64,000 bases of DNA from the NCBI RefSeq assembly GCF_900103455.1, contig NZ_FNHI01000003.1:342946-406945 (forward strand), given 5' to 3'. Source of the DNA: Streptomyces wuyuanensis. GTDB taxonomy: Bacteria; Actinomycetota; Actinomycetes; Streptomycetales; Streptomycetaceae. The notes beneath the pieces are model-generated. The model did not search any database. It saw nothing but the letters and a program-made list of their open reading frames with translations, and was not told the DNA's origin. A program made the position numbers and the translations under genes. Below, piece after piece: positions 61,515 through 64,000 of this stretch. Positions within the stretch are counted from its first letter, which is position 1. Each line of letters starts with the position of its first letter.

Positions 61515-62192
61515 TCACGTCACGTCTGCCGCGTCGACGGGCAGTTCGGACAGGCGCCACTCCAGCATGCCGTCGTTGAGGCGGATCGCCTGGCGGCCGC
61601 GGTCGGTCAGCAGCCGTACGGCGTCGTAGGCCAGGACGCAGTACCCGCCCCGGCAGTAGACGACGATCTCGGTGTCCTCGGGCAGCTCGTTGATCCGGTC
61701 GGCCAGCTCCTGGACGGGGATGGAGAGCGCGCCGGGGATGTGCCCGGAGAGGTACTCCTCCGCCGGCCGCACATCGAGCACGACGACGTTTCCCGCAGCG
61801 ACGCGGGCGCACAGCTCCTCGCGGCTCATCTCGCCGGTCGTGTCCTGGCCGAGGTAGGCGTCGCGCGCGGCGGGTACGGCGGCCTGGTGACGGTCGGCGA
61901 CCTTGCGCAGCAGTGCGAACAGCTGGGCGACGTCGTCGCCGGCGAGCCGGTAGTGGATGCGCACGCCCTCACGGCGGGTTGCGACGAATCCGGCGTGCTT
62001 GAGCGTCTGCAGGTGCGCCGACGCGGTGGTCAGATTCAGCCCTGCCGCCCTCGCGAGCGCGTCCACGGTGCGCTCGCCCTGGGCGAGCAGATCCAGCAGC
62101 TCCAGACGCTTTCCGCTGGCCAGCGCCTTGCCGCTGGCCGCGAACGCATCGTACAGCCGGGCCTTCGTCGCGCTCTTCGTGTTCTGCGCCAT
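61515..62192 (-). CDS. ArsR-family regulator fused to a rhodanese domain
   Basis: A 225-residue protein. Residues 15-95 form an ArsR winged helix (ELLDLLAQGERTVDALARAA, NLTTASAHLQTLKHAGFVAT). Residues 120-220 form a rhodanese domain with the active Cys loop in VVYCRGGYCVLAYDAV. Such fusions sense reactive sulfur by forming a persulfide or polysulfide bridge and then release DNA. GGAGGA precedes ATG 62192. It is divergent from the persulfide dioxygenase gene, and a 12-base palindrome lies in the gap, so it most likely represses both. The trisulfide-sensing idea is inference from relatives. Confidence 0.9.
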   Translation of the reverse strand: MAQNTKSATKARLYDAFAASGKALASGKRLELLDLLAQGERTVDALARAAGLNLTTASAHLQTLKHAGFVATRREGVRIHYRLAGDDVAQLFALLRKVADRHQAAVPAARDAYLGQDTTGEMSREELCARVAAGNVVVLDVRPAEEYLSGHIPGALSIPVQELADRINELPEDTEIVVYCRGGYCVLAYDAVRLLTDRGRQAIRLNDGMLEWRLSELPVDAADVT

Positions 62193-62205
62193 GACATCCT
62201 CCATA

Positions 62206-62217
62206 AATCCATGGATT
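62206..62217. promoter_or_regulatory. Perfect 12-bp palindrome, candidate ArsR operator
   Basis: AATCCATGGATT is its own complement and lies in an A/T-rich patch 14 bases upstream of the arsR-rhodanese start codon and 62 bases before the dioxygenase start. A/T-rich inverted repeats of this size are typical ArsR-family sites. It would overlap the arsR promoter or leader. Confidence 0.6.
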
Positions 62218-62278
62218 ATTGTAGTAGAGGCCTCGGGGGCGTGACCACACACCCCCTCTCGAGAACCCGGAGGACGCC

Positions 62279-63655
62279 GTGGGCTTCGCGGACGATCACC
62301 TCGTCCCACTGGTCGACGAAGGGCTGGGCAACAGCGCCTACCTCCTCGACCTCGGTGACGGACGCGCTCTGACCGTCGACGCAAGCCGTGATCTGCGCGC
62401 CCTGCACGCGGCGGCAGAACGCCGCGGTCTGGGCATCGCGTTCGCCGCGGACACGCATCTGCACGCCGACTTCCTCTCCGGTGCCGTCCAGCTCGGGCAC
62501 GACACCGGCGCCACGGTCCTGGCCTCCGCCGCCGGGCGGCGCGCCTTCGACCACCGCGCCCTGGCCGACGGCGAGGAGGTCGACCTCGGCGGGCTGACGC
62601 TGCGGGCGATCGCCACCCCTGGGCACACCGACGAGCACCTGTCCTTCCTGCTTCTGGACGGCAGGCGCGAGCTCGGCGTGTTCACCGGCGGGTCACTGAT
62701 CGTGAACTCCGCCGCCCGCACCGATCTCCTCGGCCCGGAGCGCACCGAGGAACTCGCCCGTGCCCAGTACCGGTCGCTGCAGCGTCTGACCGCCCTGCCG
62801 GACGAGGTCGCGGTGTGGCCCACACACGGCGCCGGGTCCTTCTGCTCCGCCCCGCCCGGCACCGAGCGCACCACGACCATCGGCGCGCAGAGGGGGGCCA
62901 ACCCGCTGCTCGGCGCACCGGATGAGGACACCTTCGTGTCCCAGCTGATCGCGAGCCTGGGCACCTACCCCGCGTACTTCGACCGCCTTGGCGAGATCAA
63001 CCGGCGCGGCCCGGCGGTGCTGACTGCGCAGCCGCTGCTGCCCGCCCTGGCCGCACAGCAGGTCCGGGCGCTGACAGCCGACGGGGGTCATGTCGTCGAC
63101 GTCCGCCCGGCCGCCGACTACGCCGCCGGCCACATCCCCGGGTCTGTATCGATCCCGCTGCGCGACCAGTTCGCCACCTGGCTCGGCTGGCTCCTGCCCG
63201 ACACCGCACCCCTCGCCTTCGTCGGAGAGGCGGACCAGGACCTGAGCGAGATCGTCTGGCAGTCCTACAAGGTCGGATACGAGCGCCTCGCAGGCTGCCT
63301 CGCAGGCGGCATGGACGCCTGGCTCGCCGACGGCAACCCCCAGACCACCACCGCCTTCGTCACCGCCGACCGCGCCGCGGGCCGCCCCTACGTCGACGTA
63401 CGTCAGCGATCCGAGTTCGCCGCCGGGCACGTCCCCGGCGCGGTCCACCTCGAACTCGGCGGCCTGTCCGCCGCCACGGACGTTCCGCACGGCGCGATCG
63501 TGGCCTGCGGGCACGGCGAGCGCGCCATGACCGCCGCCAGCCTCCTGGAGCGCTCCGGCCACCGCGACGTCACCGTCCTCGACGGCGGACCGGCCGACTA
63601 CGCAGCAGCCCGGGGACAGCGACTTGTCGAGGGCACGGAGGACACCCACTCGTGA
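62279..63655 (+). CDS. CstB-like persulfide dioxygenase with two rhodanese domains
   Basis: A 458-residue protein. The metallo-beta-lactamase domain (1-250) has THLHADFLSG and TPGHTDEH for the non-heme iron site of persulfide dioxygenases. The first rhodanese domain (about 265-355, VVDVRPAADYAAGHIPGSVS) has no Cys in its loop (LAFVGEADQD) and is a pseudo-rhodanese. The second (about 365-450) keeps the Cys in IVACGHGERAMTAAS. This three-part order is that of CstB in the staphylococcal cst operon, which turns persulfides into thiosulfate and sulfite. GGAGGA precedes GTG 62279. Its stop overlaps the next, IS-disrupted gene (GTGA). Confidence 0.92.
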   Translation: MGFADDHLVPLVDEGLGNSAYLLDLGDGRALTVDASRDLRALHAAAERRGLGIAFAADTHLHADFLSGAVQLGHDTGATVLASAAGRRAFDHRALADGEEVDLGGLTLRAIATPGHTDEHLSFLLLDGRRELGVFTGGSLIVNSAARTDLLGPERTEELARAQYRSLQRLTALPDEVAVWPTHGAGSFCSAPPGTERTTTIGAQRGANPLLGAPDEDTFVSQLIASLGTYPAYFDRLGEINRRGPAVLTAQPLLPALAAQQVRALTADGGHVVDVRPAADYAAGHIPGSVSIPLRDQFATWLGWLLPDTAPLAFVGEADQDLSEIVWQSYKVGYERLAGCLAGGMDAWLADGNPQTTTAFVTADRAAGRPYVDVRQRSEFAAGHVPGAVHLELGGLSAATDVPHGAIVACGHGERAMTAASLLERSGHRDVTVLDGGPADYAAARGQRLVEGTEDTHS

Positions 63656-63708
63656 ACGCCACCCCTACGGCCACCACACCGACCGACGCCGCCGGGCGGC
63701 CCGTACGG
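63652..63708 (+). pseudogene. Gene fragment cut off by the IS481 element
   Basis: A GTG at 63652 overlaps the dioxygenase stop and opens a frame reading MNATPTATTPTDAAGRPVRL, then runs into the end of the transposon near 63709. Only about 19 codons remain. In cst-type loci the next gene often encodes a TauE/SafE sulfite exporter, and a polar N-terminus followed by membrane helices would fit, but no diagnostic residue is left. The other half, if it exists, would lie beyond the right edge. Confidence 0.65.
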
Positions 63709-64000
63709 CTAGGTGTATTGCCCTGTGAGGTTGGGGACGCGGCTGGCGGGTGGTTTGCCTGCGAGCGCGGTGTGTCCGCGGTGGTGATTGTAGGTGTGCA
63801 GCCAGCCGGGGAAGGCGTCGCGTCGTTCCTGCTCTGAGCGGTAGGGGCGGGCGTAGGCCCATTCGTCGAGCAGGGTGCGGTTGAGGCGTTCGACCTTGCC
63901 GTTGGTCTGGGGCCGGTAGGGGCGGGTGCGTTTGTGGGTGATCTGGGCTGCCGCGAGGGTGTCGCGCCAGTCGCGGGAGCGGTAGCAGGCTCCGTTGTCG
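63709..64000 (-). mobile_element. IS481-type insertion element, transposase C-terminal part
   Basis: The last 96 codons of an integrase-type transposase, running off the right edge (N-terminus beyond 64000). The rve-type core is visible: DNGACYRSRDWRD for the second catalytic Asp, then RPYRPQTNGKVERLNRTLLD with the catalytic Glu, and YNHHRGHTALAGKPPASRV near the end, a typical IS481/IS3-like tail. The TAG stop lies at 63711-63709, right where the coupled gene after the dioxygenase is interrupted, so the IS left end is within a few bases of 63710. Confidence 0.85.

Overview
The window reads as chromosomal DNA of a high-GC actinomycete, almost certainly Streptomyces or a close relative. Third codon positions are nearly all G or C, GTG and TTG starts are frequent, and stop/start overlaps (ATGA, GTGA) are common. 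It also carries family-level hallmarks: a WhiB-like regulator, multidomain PAS-GAF-SpoIIE phosphatases, a monomeric isocitrate dehydrogenase and sortase substrates ending in LAETG. I see no tRNA, rRNA or CRISPR array. The species call is inference from these features.

Layout. 0-2.1 kb: three coupled minus-strand genes of unknown function, one with a SWIM-like Cys/His cluster. 2.5-7.2 kb: a plus-strand operon of aldehyde dehydrogenase, APC permease and GMC oxidoreductase, of the choline/amino-alcohol oxidation type. 7.3-11.3 kb: a secreted Gly/Asp/His-rich protein, a 1 kb gene-free stretch, then an isolated contractile-tail sheath and tube pair with no baseplate genes. 11.3-25.2 kb: isocitrate dehydrogenase, three large SpoIIE-type phosphatases, a CFA-type methyltransferase, a zinc alcohol dehydrogenase and a thioredoxin-reductase-like flavoprotein. 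25.5-37.5 kb: cyclophilin, an epimerase, a CinA-C protein, a WhiD-like Wbl protein, a CDGSH / HemK-like methyltransferase / diiron-oxidase-like trio facing an ATP-grasp ligase, SRPBCC and VOC proteins, a four-gene coupled set (nucleotidyltransferase, BON, metallophosphoesterase, membrane peptide) and an Fpg/Nei glycosylase.

37.6-44.1 kb: a large sortase-anchored DUF1996 surface protein, a tandem universal stress protein, a FUSC membrane protein and a small acidic protein. 44.6-51.8 kb: a complete second-type chaperone operon, dnaK-grpE-cbpA-cbpM-clpB-thioredoxin-UBP zinc finger, read on the minus strand below a promoter region with two sets of tandem repeats. 52.9-59.1 kb: an NAD-linked molybdenum/tungsten formate dehydrogenase operon (fdsG-B-A-D) behind a LysR gene. 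59.3-60.8 kb: a small sortase substrate and a lipoprotein.

60.9-64 kb: a sulfane-sulfur locus. An ArsR-rhodanese regulator is divergent from a CstB-like persulfide dioxygenase (beta-lactamase fold, degenerate rhodanese, active rhodanese), with a palindrome between them. The locus is decaying. A cysteine desulfurase is reduced to a frameshifted 5' remnant, the TusA-like protein has lost its CPxP motif, and an IS481-type element has cut the gene that was coupled to the dioxygenase.

The parts most worth attention are the sheath/tube pair (with a frameshifted tube gene whose terminator lies inside the extended frame), the diiron-oxidase trio next to a PGM1-like ATP-grasp ligase, the decaying cst-like sulfur locus, and the tandem repeats upstream of dnaK.
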